Assembly: GCA_017311315.1 (NCBI GenBank)
Contig: CM029664.1
Coordinates: 46,902,510 to 46,966,509, forward strand
Reading direction: 5' to 3'
Source: Dendrocalamus latiflorus
Taxonomy: Eukaryota > Streptophyta > Magnoliopsida > Poales > Poaceae
DNA length: 64,000 nt
How positions within the stretch are numbered: the first letter of the stretch is position 1; each line of letters begins with the position of its first letter. Positions 1 through 10,690 of the stretch are shown here, in pieces. The position numbers were made by a program, and so were the translations under genes. The notes beneath the pieces are model-generated. The model ran no database searches. It saw only the letters and a program-made list of their open reading frames with translations, and had not been told where the DNA came from.

Positions 1-1270
1 AGCACATATATATGCTCCTATTTCGTATAAAAGGGACTATCCGGTTGTCCTCACCATGCGAAGATCATGCATAAGTTATGCCTCACTTTCAATATTAACC
101 TTGAATTTAATATTTTCCACTTTAAATTTGTAAAAGTTTCTTTCTTGTTCAATCCATCTTGCCTTGTGTGAAATTTGATACCCCCCCCCCAAAAAAAACA
201 CTGGGAAAAAGACAATCGAAACAAAAAACCAATCCATCTTACTGTGATTAGTAATGAAAACCAATCCATCTTATTGTCATTATGGAGCTACATCTTGAAA
301 ACACAATATCCATTCCTATGTGCAATGGCACACACATGCCACCAGCCTACCCAAAAAAAAACATTCCTTTGTGCAATGGCACACAAGTGCCACCCATCTA
401 CAAAGGTAGTCAACGTTCAGTTGTACGGAGGGGTAAGGGACAACTCAGATGAGTAACGAACATATCATTTCCCAGTGATATCAACTTAACACAGCTACCA
501 TGGCAGAAGACCAGGCAACATCTGTCAATTGCGGGATCAGATTTATTTATCTTCATGGTCCCAAAATCAAACTAAAAGCAAAACAATCAAATTGACTACA
601 GAAACCGTGAAATGGGAATGACAACACAATGCATATGCAAAAGTCTTAAAATGCTAGAAATAAATAGCAAAGCCCTGTAATTGCGTAATGAGAAACTCCT
701 CCTGATTCATAATTTTCTTAATAGAATGGAGTGAATCAGACAACGGTATATTTAGTATTCACAGAGGCCTAAACAGGCTTCTCGGCACAACTAAAAGAAA
801 GCTGCACCAGGAGTACCCATGTAAATGCCTCGTCATAAGTACCTGTCACATTTCATCATTTTCTCCTCCATTCCACTACATGTAAGATAGCTAGGGCAAA
901 AAAAAACAGTGTTTAAATGCAGATAAATCTGAGGTAACAGAGCTGCAACATGCTCGCATGAAGGATAGGAGATATAAGAAGGTTCCAAGAAAATAGATAT
1001 TAAAAAGGCCTTCAAATTGAAAACATGAAGTTCTAGCGTTCCAGGATGCAATTTATGCACATAGAAAAATCTGTTTCAATACCCTAAGTCCAAAAATCTT
1101 GGTGACAAAATAATAGTGACGTTAGAATAAATGGCACACATAAGAAGCAGTTTTCATGTCTCATAAGACACCTTACGCAACTAGTCAACTAGAAGATCTC
1201 AACTTGCTAGCATCACAATTCGCAGTGTTTTCGCTACATGTATGTTCTAAAGCAAGAGCACACTACTTAC
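1..1270. other. AT-rich noncoding sequence downstream of LARP fragment
   Basis: No coding exon could be supported here. If the LARP gene at 1271-2239 were intact, its third and later exons should lie here or beyond the left edge. I looked on the minus strand for the expected continuation of the La motif and found nothing resembling it. A short C run followed by A's lies near 181-198, and a near-repeat containing gtgcaatggcacacaa occurs twice around 320-390. Confidence 0.5.
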
Positions 1271-1594
1271 CAAAGCCCTCCTTGTTCTTCTTCACAAATT
1301 TCAACAAGAACTCGTCCGTAGGAAGATTCTCATCGCTGAAGTAGCACTCCACCCGCAAAGTTGAAACGTTTCACTTTTGAGTTAGCACATCATTCAAAAT
1401 ATCCTTTGTGCTTGCACGAATGCACGGTGAGAAGGTTCTTGTGGACGTGAGCCATAACTCCTGCGTCTCTATCTGAACGTGCTAGCTAAAGAGAGCACAC
1501 AAGTCAGCATTCTCACGCGAAACAAGCATCAGGAACCAGACGGCCGCAGCAACAGACAAAAAATGCGCAAGAGAAGTCACAGTTAGAGAGGAAA

Positions 1595-1827
1595 GAGAAA
1601 TTTCAATATTTGACACAAATTTAACCATGTCACTACGAATTCTTTTGATTCAAAGGATTCTCTTCATTTTTGCAGTGACAAGTGTTAAAATATAAAAGGA
1701 GAAAAAATGAGGAGGATCCCTTAATCAAAAGAATTCGCAGTGACAGGGTTAAATTTTCAAAGGCGTGCGAATTGGGGGTTAAAAGTTGAGAGCCGCACGT
1801 ATTCAGTGTCAAATATCGAAATTTCTC
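1595..1827. mobile_element. Mutator-type MITE in LARP intron 1
   Basis: A 233-bp foldback. The outer arms at 1595-1616 and 1806-1827 are inverted repeats (GAGAAATTTCAATATTTGAC, one mismatch). A second inner pair, about 34 bp each at 1617-1650 and 1723-1756, contains CGAATTCTTTTGATT. The element is flanked by the 9-bp direct repeat GAGAGGAAA (1586-1594 and 1828-1836), the TSD length typical of Mutator-like elements. It lies inside the first intron of the La-related gene. Confidence 0.75.
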
Positions 1828-1960
1828 GAGAGGAAAGGACCGGCCACCGGTGTACCTGCTTGACGATCTGATTGCGGAGCTCGTCGGTCAGCACGACACC
1901 ACCGGCGCCAACCTGGGAAGACTCCAATGAGGCGGCGTCGCCGGGGACGAGGAGGGGACG

Positions 1961-1980
1961 CCCCCCCCCCCCCCCCCCCC
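1961..1980. repeat. C20 homopolymer
   Basis: Twenty consecutive C's, read as G's in LARP exon 1. A run of 18 or 21 would join the upstream repeat frame to the downstream La-motif frame, so its length decides the reading frame. Such runs are prone to slippage and to sequencing error. Confidence 0.95.
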
Positions 1981-1989
1981 AAGAGGGAG

Positions 1990-2220
1990 CGGCTGGTCGG
2001 AGACCGTAAGTGCCTCAGACGCGCTGGTGTCGGGAACGACGAGGGGGGCATCCTCCGCCACCAAGAAGCGGCGGCTGCGGCGGCGGCTCGTCGGAGACCT
2101 TAAGTGCCTCAGGCGCGACGGTGTCGGGGGAGACGAGTGGGGCATCCTCCGCCCCAAGCGGCAGCGGCGGTGGCCGCTCGTCGGGGACCGTAGGTGCCTC
2201 AGGCGCGACGGCGCATTGGG
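1990..2220 (-). repeat. Imperfect ~85-90-bp coding minisatellite in LARP exon 1
   Basis: Three imperfect copies with the core gtgcctcaggcgcgacggtg (+ strand) and a cgtcggggac-type stretch occur between about 1990 and 2220. On the minus strand they encode variants of EDAPLVxPDTxxxEALxVSD. Copy-to-copy register differs by the extra base near 2064. Confidence 0.7.
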
Positions 2221-2353
2221 GTGGAGCTTGGCCGTCCATATCGGAGGGGATCAGTGGAGCCTAGTCGCCCGCCGCCCGGTCGCCGCCGCTCGTGGTCGTT
2301 GGCGGCTGCGGGGTGCGTGCAGGGTCGAGGTTGGTTTGGGTGGCGAGTCGGCC

Positions 2354-2359
2354 TATATA
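2354..2359 (-). promoter_or_regulatory. Putative TATA box of the LARP-type gene
   Basis: On the minus strand GTATATAGG lies about 115 bases upstream of the ATG at 2239, at a position suited to a transcription start near 2325. Confidence 0.4.
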
Positions 2360-2439
2360 CCCATTGGGATAGGGGGCTCTGGGCGAGTGAAATGGCCCAC
2401 GCAATACTGGGCCGAATCTTGCGTTCGCTTGTAGCAGGC

Positions 2440-4001
2440 TAAAAGCGTCGTTATGGTGTTCATCGCCTCTCGATTCATTTCATCGGCATGATGTTTAGCA
2501 TATTCCCATGGATATAGATATATACCATGCTTTTGTCTTTTGAATTCTCTTGGTAATTACTATTTATTATACTAATAAATCATAGTTAAAAGCTATAAAT
2601 CATAATCTAAAAAAATATATCCATATATGATTCATTTCCATATCAAGACGGGTTGTTTGGTAGTGGACTGTGAGGAAAAAAATTCCATGGTACAGGGCCT
2701 CCTACAGTCCTACCCCAGCGTTTGAGGCTTTTCTTAGGATTGAGGAACGTCATGGGACGAATCTCAAAGCAGAGCAATCAACTCTAATCTTTGTCTCTCT
2801 TAGTTCTATTTTTTAAAAAATAAGTCATTTTTTATTAATTTTACACAAATAAACCACTTTTCTTTTTTTACACAAATAACCCATAATCACTGGACCACCA
2901 CGCGATTAGGCCCATTTGCACAGTGATCCAACGACTAGATGATATGGCCATTCAAGTTGCGGTATGGAAGAGCAATTGAGCGACGTCTATTGATATGTGG
3001 CTTAATCAATGTTCCACGGTGTGAGTTAGGCCAACTAGCAGCCAGTCACGCAACGAAAGGATGGTTTTGTGCCACGTCGCGCTTTCAATATGTGACTGGT
3101 ACCATCAATTGTGTCACCGAGACACGATTGAGGCCACACACACTAGTCGTGTGGTGGTTGCATGACTAAGGGTTGATATAAGGGCCTAAATTTGGCTAAA
3201 ATCTCATTTTAATTGGAGAAAAGGAGAACAAAGGGGAGGAGAGGAAGGGCAAGAGAAAAGAGGAGAAAGGGGAGGAGAGGAAAGGAGAAGCAAGGAGAGG
3301 AGAGGAAAGCAGAGGAGAGGGGAGGAGAAGACTCTACCCATCTTCATCCGCGTACTCACTTCTTTTGCAGTTAGTTTTCATTGCTCGTGTAAACTCTTAG
3401 TCATGTTGATGAAAACATGCTAGATTAACAAAAATAAACAAAGATTAGTGGTAGAATTAGAGTTGGTAGTTGTAGATCCCTATGTTTTAGTGGTAGAATT
3501 ATAATCTAGTCTTTTTGTGTGTTGTAGTGTAGAAATGGTAGGTTAGCTCTATTTATAGATTGACTAGTCCGAGACTTTATCTTGGTTAGGTTTAGATTCA
3601 CATGAGTTAGGGATTCTGGATTTAAGTTGCTTGTATATTGTATTTTAAAATTTTATTAAATATTTACAGTTGTGTTGTAGGAGAAGTAGGTGAAATAGAG
3701 AGCATTTCAATAGGCATGGTAAGGGTTGTAGTTTAATTTGCTTTTGTTAGGCTTGATGTAGCATGTGCAATTACCATGCGTTTTAAATATTTTGAGTCAT
3801 GTGGCAAATATGTCAGGTTAAGAATTCTTCAAAGTATTTTTACGAGCAGGGAGAAATCCAATAGGGGCCATGTGTGGTTGATTTGACCAGTTTTCCGCAA
3901 ACCACACTGTGTCACCCAAACTTTAATAATCTTAAAATCAGGAAGGTATTGTTGTGGCGGATTTATAGCTTCTCACTCGACCCAACATTGTATGATGTAA
4001 G
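2440..4001. other. Noncoding sequence with purine tract
   Basis: No gene recognised. The segment 3205-3331 is an almost pure GGAGA/GGAAA purine tract. The remainder is AT-rich with no splice-linked coding signal. Confidence 0.6.
3205..3331. repeat. GA-rich purine low-complexity tract
   Basis: Repeated ggagaggaaag / ggggaggagagg blocks with almost no pyrimidines on the + strand. Confidence 0.85.
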
Positions 4002-4544
4002 TAGGGCTGGATATCGAGCTGGCTCGGCTCGGCTCGGCTCGGTCTGGCTCGGTAGGATAACGAGCTGGCTCGAGCTGGCTCGTTATAACTAACGAGCTAA
4101 AAAGCCAGCTCGGCTCGGCTCGACAAAAAGCTCGAGTTAGCTCGTTTGGCTCGTGAGCCAGGGCCAAAAAATATCTCCATCATATATTCATCCATGGAAG
4201 TTTGGCTCGTTTGGCTCGTTTGGCTCGTTTGGCTCGTTAGGCTCGTTTGGGTACAATAGAGTACAAATTAACACATGCATGGCTCGTTTGGGTACAATAG
4301 AGTACAAATTTACACATTAACACATGCAATAGAGTACAAATTAGGTCCATGGAAGCAGCATATGCATATCTAAATTCCTGGAAGCATGGCTCGTTTGGCT
4401 CGTGAGCGGCTCGCGAGCTGGCTCGAGTTGGCTCGTTATAGCTAACGAGCTAAAATCTTGGCTCGGCTCGGCTCGAGCCGAGCCGAGCCAAGCCAGCCAC
4501 GAGCCGAGCGAGCTAACGAGCTTCGAGTTTTTCGTCCAGCCCTA
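4002..4544. mobile_element. hAT-type MITE, copy 1 (GGCTCG-rich)
   Basis: The ends are TAGGGCTGGA and its reverse complement TCCAGCCCTA. An exact 8-bp TSD GATGTAAG lies at 3994-4001 and 4545-4552. Eight-base duplications and short terminal repeats are characteristic of hAT elements. The interior is built from repeated GGCTCG/GCTCGTTTGG motifs and codes for nothing. A nearly identical copy lies at 45429-45997 with a different TSD, so both are independent insertions of one family. Confidence 0.9.
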
Positions 4545-4552
4545 GATGTAAG

Positions 4553-5899
4553 CGTCAAATGTTATGGAGCTGTTCGCCAAAAGTGATTCATTGGGAGTTG
4601 AGGCTCATGGATGACCAAGTTTGGCGCGCGGCTGCTAATATGCGTCGTTGCCGACTGCCGACTACGGGCGCGCGTAGTGCATGCGAGGCCAGCCTACGCC
4701 GGCTCGGCATGGGCTACATACATGCCTACATCGACCTCTACTAGCAGCACGGCATCGACCACACCGTGTCCATCGGGGTAACGGTGGGTGGATGGGACGC
4801 ACAATGTCGACGACAAAACTGCCACGGTGGTACACAGAACCAATCCTTAATTCCTGCATGTCTTGAAAACGTCAAAGCACTCGTATGATCAAGCGGTAGT
4901 TTTTCTTAGGCACAACTAGGATCAAGAGCGGCGCTGCTAATCCACGCGCGCGTTGCAGCCCGTTCGGAAGCACGCCGGTCGGGAGGGCAGGGAAGAAAAC
5001 TTTCAAGTTTCACTTTCAATTTTAAACTTTCAGTTTCAACTTCGAACTTTTATTTTCAATTTTGAACTTTCAAATCCAACTTTGGACTTTTCACTGGGGT
5101 TTAAACTTTTTGAAAATGCTAATTAGCTTTCAACCGAATTCCAAAAAAACACTTCCAACCGAACAAAATTGAACCTTTCAACTCCCAATAACTTTCAACC
5201 GAAAATAAAAAAAAAATCAAATTGGGACTTCCAAAATTGCGATTAAAAGACTCTACTTTGGGGGGGGGGGGGGGGGTCAGAACCATCACCGGGTGGGAGT
5301 GGTTGTTAGTGATATGCTGTAGACACAATCATGGAGATGATTGTATCACTTCTATATTTATGATCTTTTGAGTAATACACTATTTTGTCCATTGAATAAA
5401 TTCTTTTGTATTAATCAACAAGTATGTGACTTGTTCGTGGAACTCTTTATTCATGTTTTGATGTTATTCTAAATCATCCCTAATCTTATATCATTATGTG
5501 GGACAATTATAATTTACAAATCAACACATGTATTGATTGATGATCATATTTTATGGATCATAGGTATAGGATATCAAATTAATAATGTGGACATATGTTA
5601 GAGAACATGATATTGTATTGACCCACCATGAGGCACTGTGAAAATTGTTATATTCTTAAGTGTCATCAGTTGATATCATATATAGTGTATGTAGGATCCT
5701 TAGACTTGATATCATCATTATTTTCTACATATGTAATAGTTTACTTAGCGGTTACCAAATACTACTCTATGACTGGGTGGTCATAAAGATAGCTTTCAGG
5801 TTTACTATAAAACATGCAAAGGAATATGAGCGAGCAAGCTATCATAGAATGGCACATTTCTCGTCTTAAGTTTGATCTGGTATCATAAGGCAAAGGGAT
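4553..5899. other. Noncoding, with simple-sequence tracts
   Basis: No gene recognised. From 4998 to 5210 there is a degenerate repeat of the aactttcaatttt type, and 5260-5276 is a 17-base G run. The rest is AT-rich. Confidence 0.6.
4998..5210. repeat. Degenerate AACTTTCAATTTT-type tandem repeat
   Basis: The motifs actttcaa, aactttca and gaactttt recur every 12-18 bases across the interval with no coding capacity. Confidence 0.65.
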
Positions 5900-6780
5900 C
5901 AGTACATAACAACTATATAGGGATGGCACCTCCTATGGGCATCGTGGCGGCCGAGAATGGGGCGAAGCCACATGATATTGAAAATCGTGCCATCACCGTT
6001 GCCTTGCAAGAAGGGGTCGATGAGACGAGGTAGTAGGCCGCCAGAGATGCCGTGGCGAGTGGTGTCGTGCTGGCCTCCATGCGCGTCAGCTGGAGCTTGC
6101 ACTGCCGCTTGGGGGCCTGCTCCTCGTCGTCGGCCCCAGTAGCTGAGGGTGACTCAGTGGGGATGTGGAACACATCGTCGACGATGATGGCGATCGTACG
6201 CACGGTACCCATGCTCGTGGTGGTGATGATAGTTGGCTCTGACTGCTGCGGTAGCCAGCAGATGGTCTCACCTACGTACTTGTGCCCAGGTCGTGTGTGA
6301 GCTGGGCGACCCTTGTGGCGCACAGCGTGACCATTCAGATGCACCACCCATGGCCCTCCACCTTCGTGTGCTGGTAGCGATTCCGCGGCAGGGAGGGGGA
6401 GGTGGGCAACGGTGAGCCCACCCAATAACTACATTAGCACAGGTTCTGGCTTCAGCACGACGGACCTGTGCACGACCGTCGGGCCCATTGTTGCTATGGC
6501 CATCTTCGCATTGCCGGTGGCCACCGCCGCCGGGTGGTAGCGCGCATTCACATCCTCCTTGCCCCACCTCATCCCCATCATGATCCTCTCCCCATCTAGC
6601 CCACCCCCATCTACTCCTGATATAGCCTCCTCGTTGCCCACGTCTCCCGCATTGCGGAGCTCTACGCTGCCTAGGCATCTAATGGTGGGAAGAGAAGGGG
6701 GAAGAACAACCAAAGTTGCCTTACGGCTAGTGTTGCACACGTGGCATAATCTAAGAGAGGGCCTTCAACAATGAGGCTTA
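5900..6780. other. GC-rich island, no supported gene
   Basis: Composition rises sharply against AT-rich flanks, so long open frames appear on both strands (for example 5913-6425, minus, 170 codons). None shows a recognisable domain or convincing splice structure. It may be the decayed remains of a GC-rich first exon or simply a compositional island. Confidence 0.4.
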
Positions 6781-9304
6781 GGGCCCTCTCCCAGAGAATT
6801 TTTTTCCAAAGACATGTTAGTGAGGGGAAGAGAAGCCCCCACGTGTCATGGGAAAGAAAAAAGGAGTGGGACATAATCGACCAGGACAAACTGGCTGGCT
6901 TGGCAAGGCACATCCTATTTAGGTACGATCTGTTTGGCTCAGCTAACTAAATGGGTCATGTCATGCCATCACACGGCTCGAGCCTTGGGCCTAGACGTGG
7001 CATAGGGAGGTCACAGGCTAATTTGTGCCCAAGTTAGCCCGACAGGCTGGGATAGACAGTTTAGCCTATCTTGGCCTGAAAATTTAAAAAAGAATACAAA
7101 TAAATATATATAATTCAAAAATACAAATAAAAATTTTAGAAAATAATTCTATACCATAAAAGGAGATAAATATATTGAGTTCTTTTGGAATTTTCTGAGC
7201 TTCCCAACAACTAAAAAAATTCAAAAATTCAACTGTTTATCATGTCTAAATGGGTTAAACAGGTTGTGTCATGTCCACGCCATGGTGTCAGCCGTGCCGT
7301 GCCTGAGCTGAGCTGGCCCATTTGGCCAGCACTAGGGGTCTAGGGCATATCTCTTGGAGGCTTGAGTGTGCATCGCGACGCGCACGAGTAGGATAGCTAT
7401 TTCGGATCGAGAGCTGAAGTGAGAACAATTTGGGCCGGGCCTGATGATGTGGTTTTGGGTGGACTGGTCCAAAATGTCTCTTCGTTTTTTGTTCTATCAT
7501 GAACGAGCACAGCCAGCCCATCCAACCCAAGTATTTCCGGCCATATCAATTTCCAATTTTCCATGTCCCTTGTGGTCAGATTTGAGTAAATGAGTATCTT
7601 TTAAGATGATAATGAATTACACAAGGGTGGTAATATCGGTGAGATTTGAGTAAACGAGCTGCTATATCAAACAAAGCCACAAATAAACTTTTGGAAACTG
7701 GAGGTTTCAACAAGCAAATAGTACGCTCATGCCTCTAGCAACTCATTTCCAACTAACGGCGCTGTCATCCCATCACCGAGGAGACGCACGGGAAGATAGC
7801 CGAGGTGAAACCGACGCGATGACTGTGCACCGGAGAGAGATTATCACCGAGAAGAATGCACAAAGTACACGACTACACGCTGGGTTGAAGGAAGCAGTAC
7901 AATAGCCATGGCCCATGGACCCGGCTCAAACAGCGTAAGCACGGAAGGTTATTTATTGTTACTGCCCTAGCACGTCTGCGCCCTTCCGTCCCTTGCTTGC
8001 CGGCCGGCCGAAAGACGTGAGCAATTATTTGGCCGCGACCACCGCCAAATGGCAATCATCTTTGCCTACTTTTTGCTCCTTTTCATGGCAGTTTTGACAT
8101 CGGCGACCACCAATCGACAGTTCGACACTGTATAGCTGCCCAACGCACACATGGTTATGTCTTCAATCATGCCATTATCGATTTACCCTGTGTAAATCGC
8201 CATGGTAACTGTTCTGTCGTACAATTTACCTTTTTCCCGCAGCAAATGACGAGTCTCAACAGCCAAAAGAGGTGCTAGTGAAGTCTTGCAACTGAAGAAA
8301 CCTTTGTGTCGGGAAAACTAGAGAAGTTCCTGTCTTCTCTATCAGAACAACCCAGAAAGTGAACAAGGATAGTCAGCTGGTGAATAATGTGATCACTGAA
8401 AAGGCAGATAAGAATGACTCTTGCTTGCTAGAGATGAATGCAATGGCTGCAGGCAATTGTGTGCGTGCATTTCTAGAGTGAGTTTACGGGGGTGGCAAGG
8501 GATTGGGGGGCTACAGGCACCACCAACCTCGACCAGATCAGGGCAGAGAATCAATGGAGAGGGAAACCAGCACCGAAATCTCGGTTGCCATCAAAAGGTG
8601 AAGCTGGTAATGCCCCTGCCTGTCCTCCGCGGAATAAAAGATCTCGCCCAACCAGCCGTCGATCTTTTATCGCAGCAGTACTGTTGCCAACTCGAGCGTA
8701 CGTACCTGATATGAGAATCGGATGACGATGCATGGATTTGTGTTTTCGTATTCCAGATCATGTGATCCTGCCTTGGATGGTATGGATGGACCCCTTGTTC
8801 CTTGACCCTGCCAATTCCCTAGCCAACTTTGTCCACGCACGCCACTACTCACTAGGCGCCAGTAGGAAGAATAAGAAATTTTGCCATCTAGTTTTCCCTT
8901 GTCGTCAATGCCTTTGCCCTTTGGTTTAACTTTAACCGGTGATGAGTATCGGTTACAGTAGTTTTGTGCTGGTAGTAGTACGCATGTGAGTAGAACCTGC
9001 TACCGCATGTCCTAAGATTCTGAAATCTGAGCCTGAAGCCCTGAATGCTGCACGGTGTTATTGGCAGGTCCACTATTATGAACGAATACACAAAACCATA
9101 GTAAAACGACTTAATTGCACGAATCTGACTTGCGGGTGAATACTGCAATGCGCATTCATGCATGGCTGACTTACGAGTGAATACTGCTGAATGTGCTTTC
9201 ATGGCTTTGGTAGAAACAAAATGGTCACAGAAAAACAGTCACGATTCAATTCACACCAGTGAATCGATGACGCTATCTCTATGCGAACTGCGAGGTGCTG
9301 CTAA
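6781..9304. other. Noncoding sequence, nothing recognised
   Basis: I see no coding exons with splice context, no terminal-repeat element and no RNA gene in this stretch. Confidence 0.5.
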
Positions 9305-9307
9305 TAA

Positions 9308-9539
9308 GGGCGTCTGCAATGGTAATAGCTAGTACTAGCTATATAGTCAGCTGACGTGGAGGTGAGAGACAAAAGCAAAGACTATTTTATACTGTTGGAC
9401 CCACATGCTCCTCTCTCATGTTCTTGGACTACGTGAAATAGATCAGCTATTTGCTCGTCGCTAGTGACTACTCTCTCTCCTACTTTTTCCTTGCCACATC
9501 AGATCTAACTAACTAAATAGCCAACTGTTGGAGACGCCC
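9308..9539. mobile_element. PIF/Harbinger-type (Tourist-like) MITE
   Basis: Terminal repeats GGGCGTCTGCAATGGT and the inverse of AACTGTTGGAGACGCCC bound a 232-bp noncoding element. The 3-bp TSD TAA is at 9305-9307 and 9540-9542. The TAA/TTA duplication and GGGC-RTCT termini are typical of Tourist-like MITEs. Confidence 0.85.
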
Positions 9540-9542
9540 TAA

Positions 9543-10329
9543 GTTTCACCATGTGAAAGCCAAGAAAATGTGTCGGCGTGCAGGCGTGCAGCTCCACCCC
9601 CGTCTCATCTTCGATGTCTGAACTTCAGTTGTCACTTAGCACTGTGTCATCGTGTGCGTGAGCCAAAAGCGAACGCTGCTTGGCTACCGTGGTGCGTCCC
9701 CGAGTTCCCAGAAAGAGGAGATGACTCCTAATTTAACTTGTCTGAAGATTAATTAAGGCCAGGTCCGTCAGTGATCTGTCATCAAAGATTCAATACTAAT
9801 ACTAGTACTTTCTTGTGCTCGATTAAGAACTGCAACTAGTGTTCAGAAATGGCCAGCATATTGATTGATGGATAACATACTACAGATTATAGAAGGCCGA
9901 ATCGCCGGTATGCTTGCTGGTTTACTCAAAACATGTCTCGCTTTTGGAGATGTTGATGGTTTTGAGCTGTTTTGTCTGCAACCACCACCTACCTAAAGCG
10001 AAAGCATATACATAATATGCAGTCTCATTGATTTGTCGCCCAATTTCATTTTGTTCGCTGTGCTCCACAATCATGTACTGAAAAAAATGATGTGTATACA
10101 GATGTTAGACTATGTGAATAAGTCGTGAATATAGTGATGATGAATAATTGATATTTAGATTGTATTGCAATTTACAGTTATGAAAGTTTTGGACGATACA
10201 TTATTGTAAAATTGGAATTGCTGAAATATTCAGGGTAAGTGGTCTGAACGCCTTGTCTCAGGCGATCTGACCGGCAGATGTCAACCTTGATCAGTAGTCA
10301 TTAGTCGTAGGATTTGCCCAGGATGAAAG
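9543..10329. other. Noncoding, nothing recognised
   Basis: No coding or element signature is visible between the MITE and the minisatellite. Confidence 0.5.
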
Positions 10330-10690
10330 GAGCTACAGTACTTGGTGGGTATGCTTAGCTACCGTATCTGGTCCGTAGTTGGTGGTTGTACCTATAGTAC
10401 TTGGTTGGTAATCGTATCTATAGTATCTGATTGGTAGTTGTAGCTACAGTATCTGGTCGGTGGTCATGGCTAAAGTACCTGGTCGGTGGTTATGGCTACA
10501 GTACCTAATCGGTAGTTGTGGCTATAGTACTTGATCGGGTGGTCATGGCTACAGTACCTGGTCAGTGGTCGTGGCTACAGTACTTGGTCGACGATTTTAA
10601 TTACGGTACCTGGTCGGTAGTCGTAACTACAGTACATGGTTGGAGCTACAAGTGATTGGTCGATGGTCAGAGCTACAATAAATGGTCGAT
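10330..10690. repeat. 26-bp minisatellite
   Basis: Roughly 13 imperfect units of about 26 bp with consensus ctacagtacctggtcggtgg followed by tcgtgg. Units are most regular at 10440-10570 and decay towards both ends. A related first unit may begin near 10262. Confidence 0.85.

Larger units (their letters stand above)
1271..2239 (-). pseudogene. La-related protein (LARP6-type), 5' part, probably a pseudogene
   Basis: On the minus strand, exon 1 (2239-1856) starts MDGQAPPQ, contains Pro/Glu-rich repeats of the EDAPLVSPDT type, and ends in LTDELRNQIVKQ just before a GT donor. Exon 2 (1352-1271) encodes VECYFSDENLPTDEFLLKF followed by VKKNKEGF and ends at a GTAAGT donor. Together these are the start of a La motif, the RNA 3'-end-binding winged helix of LARP6 proteins. 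Several defects are visible. A one-base insertion near 2064 shifts the frame and leads to a TGA at 2017-2015. A 20-base G run (minus strand) brings the frame back. The exon 2 acceptor reads GG (1354-1353) instead of AG. The usual Tyr-Tyr of the motif is Cys-Tyr. An AG six bases downstream could be used in frame but would drop Val-Glu. No third exon, RRM or C-terminal motif is visible. The La motif identity is firm; pseudogene status is inferred, since homopolymer errors could mimic part of it. Confidence 0.72.

Noticed and set aside
5913..6425. 170-codon minus-strand frame
   Set aside because: Overlapping frames on both strands in a GC-rich island, no recognisable motif and no splice-consistent neighbours.
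10330..10690. Possible CRISPR-like array
   Set aside because: Units are contiguous 26-bp tandem repeats without unique spacers, in a plant nuclear context.
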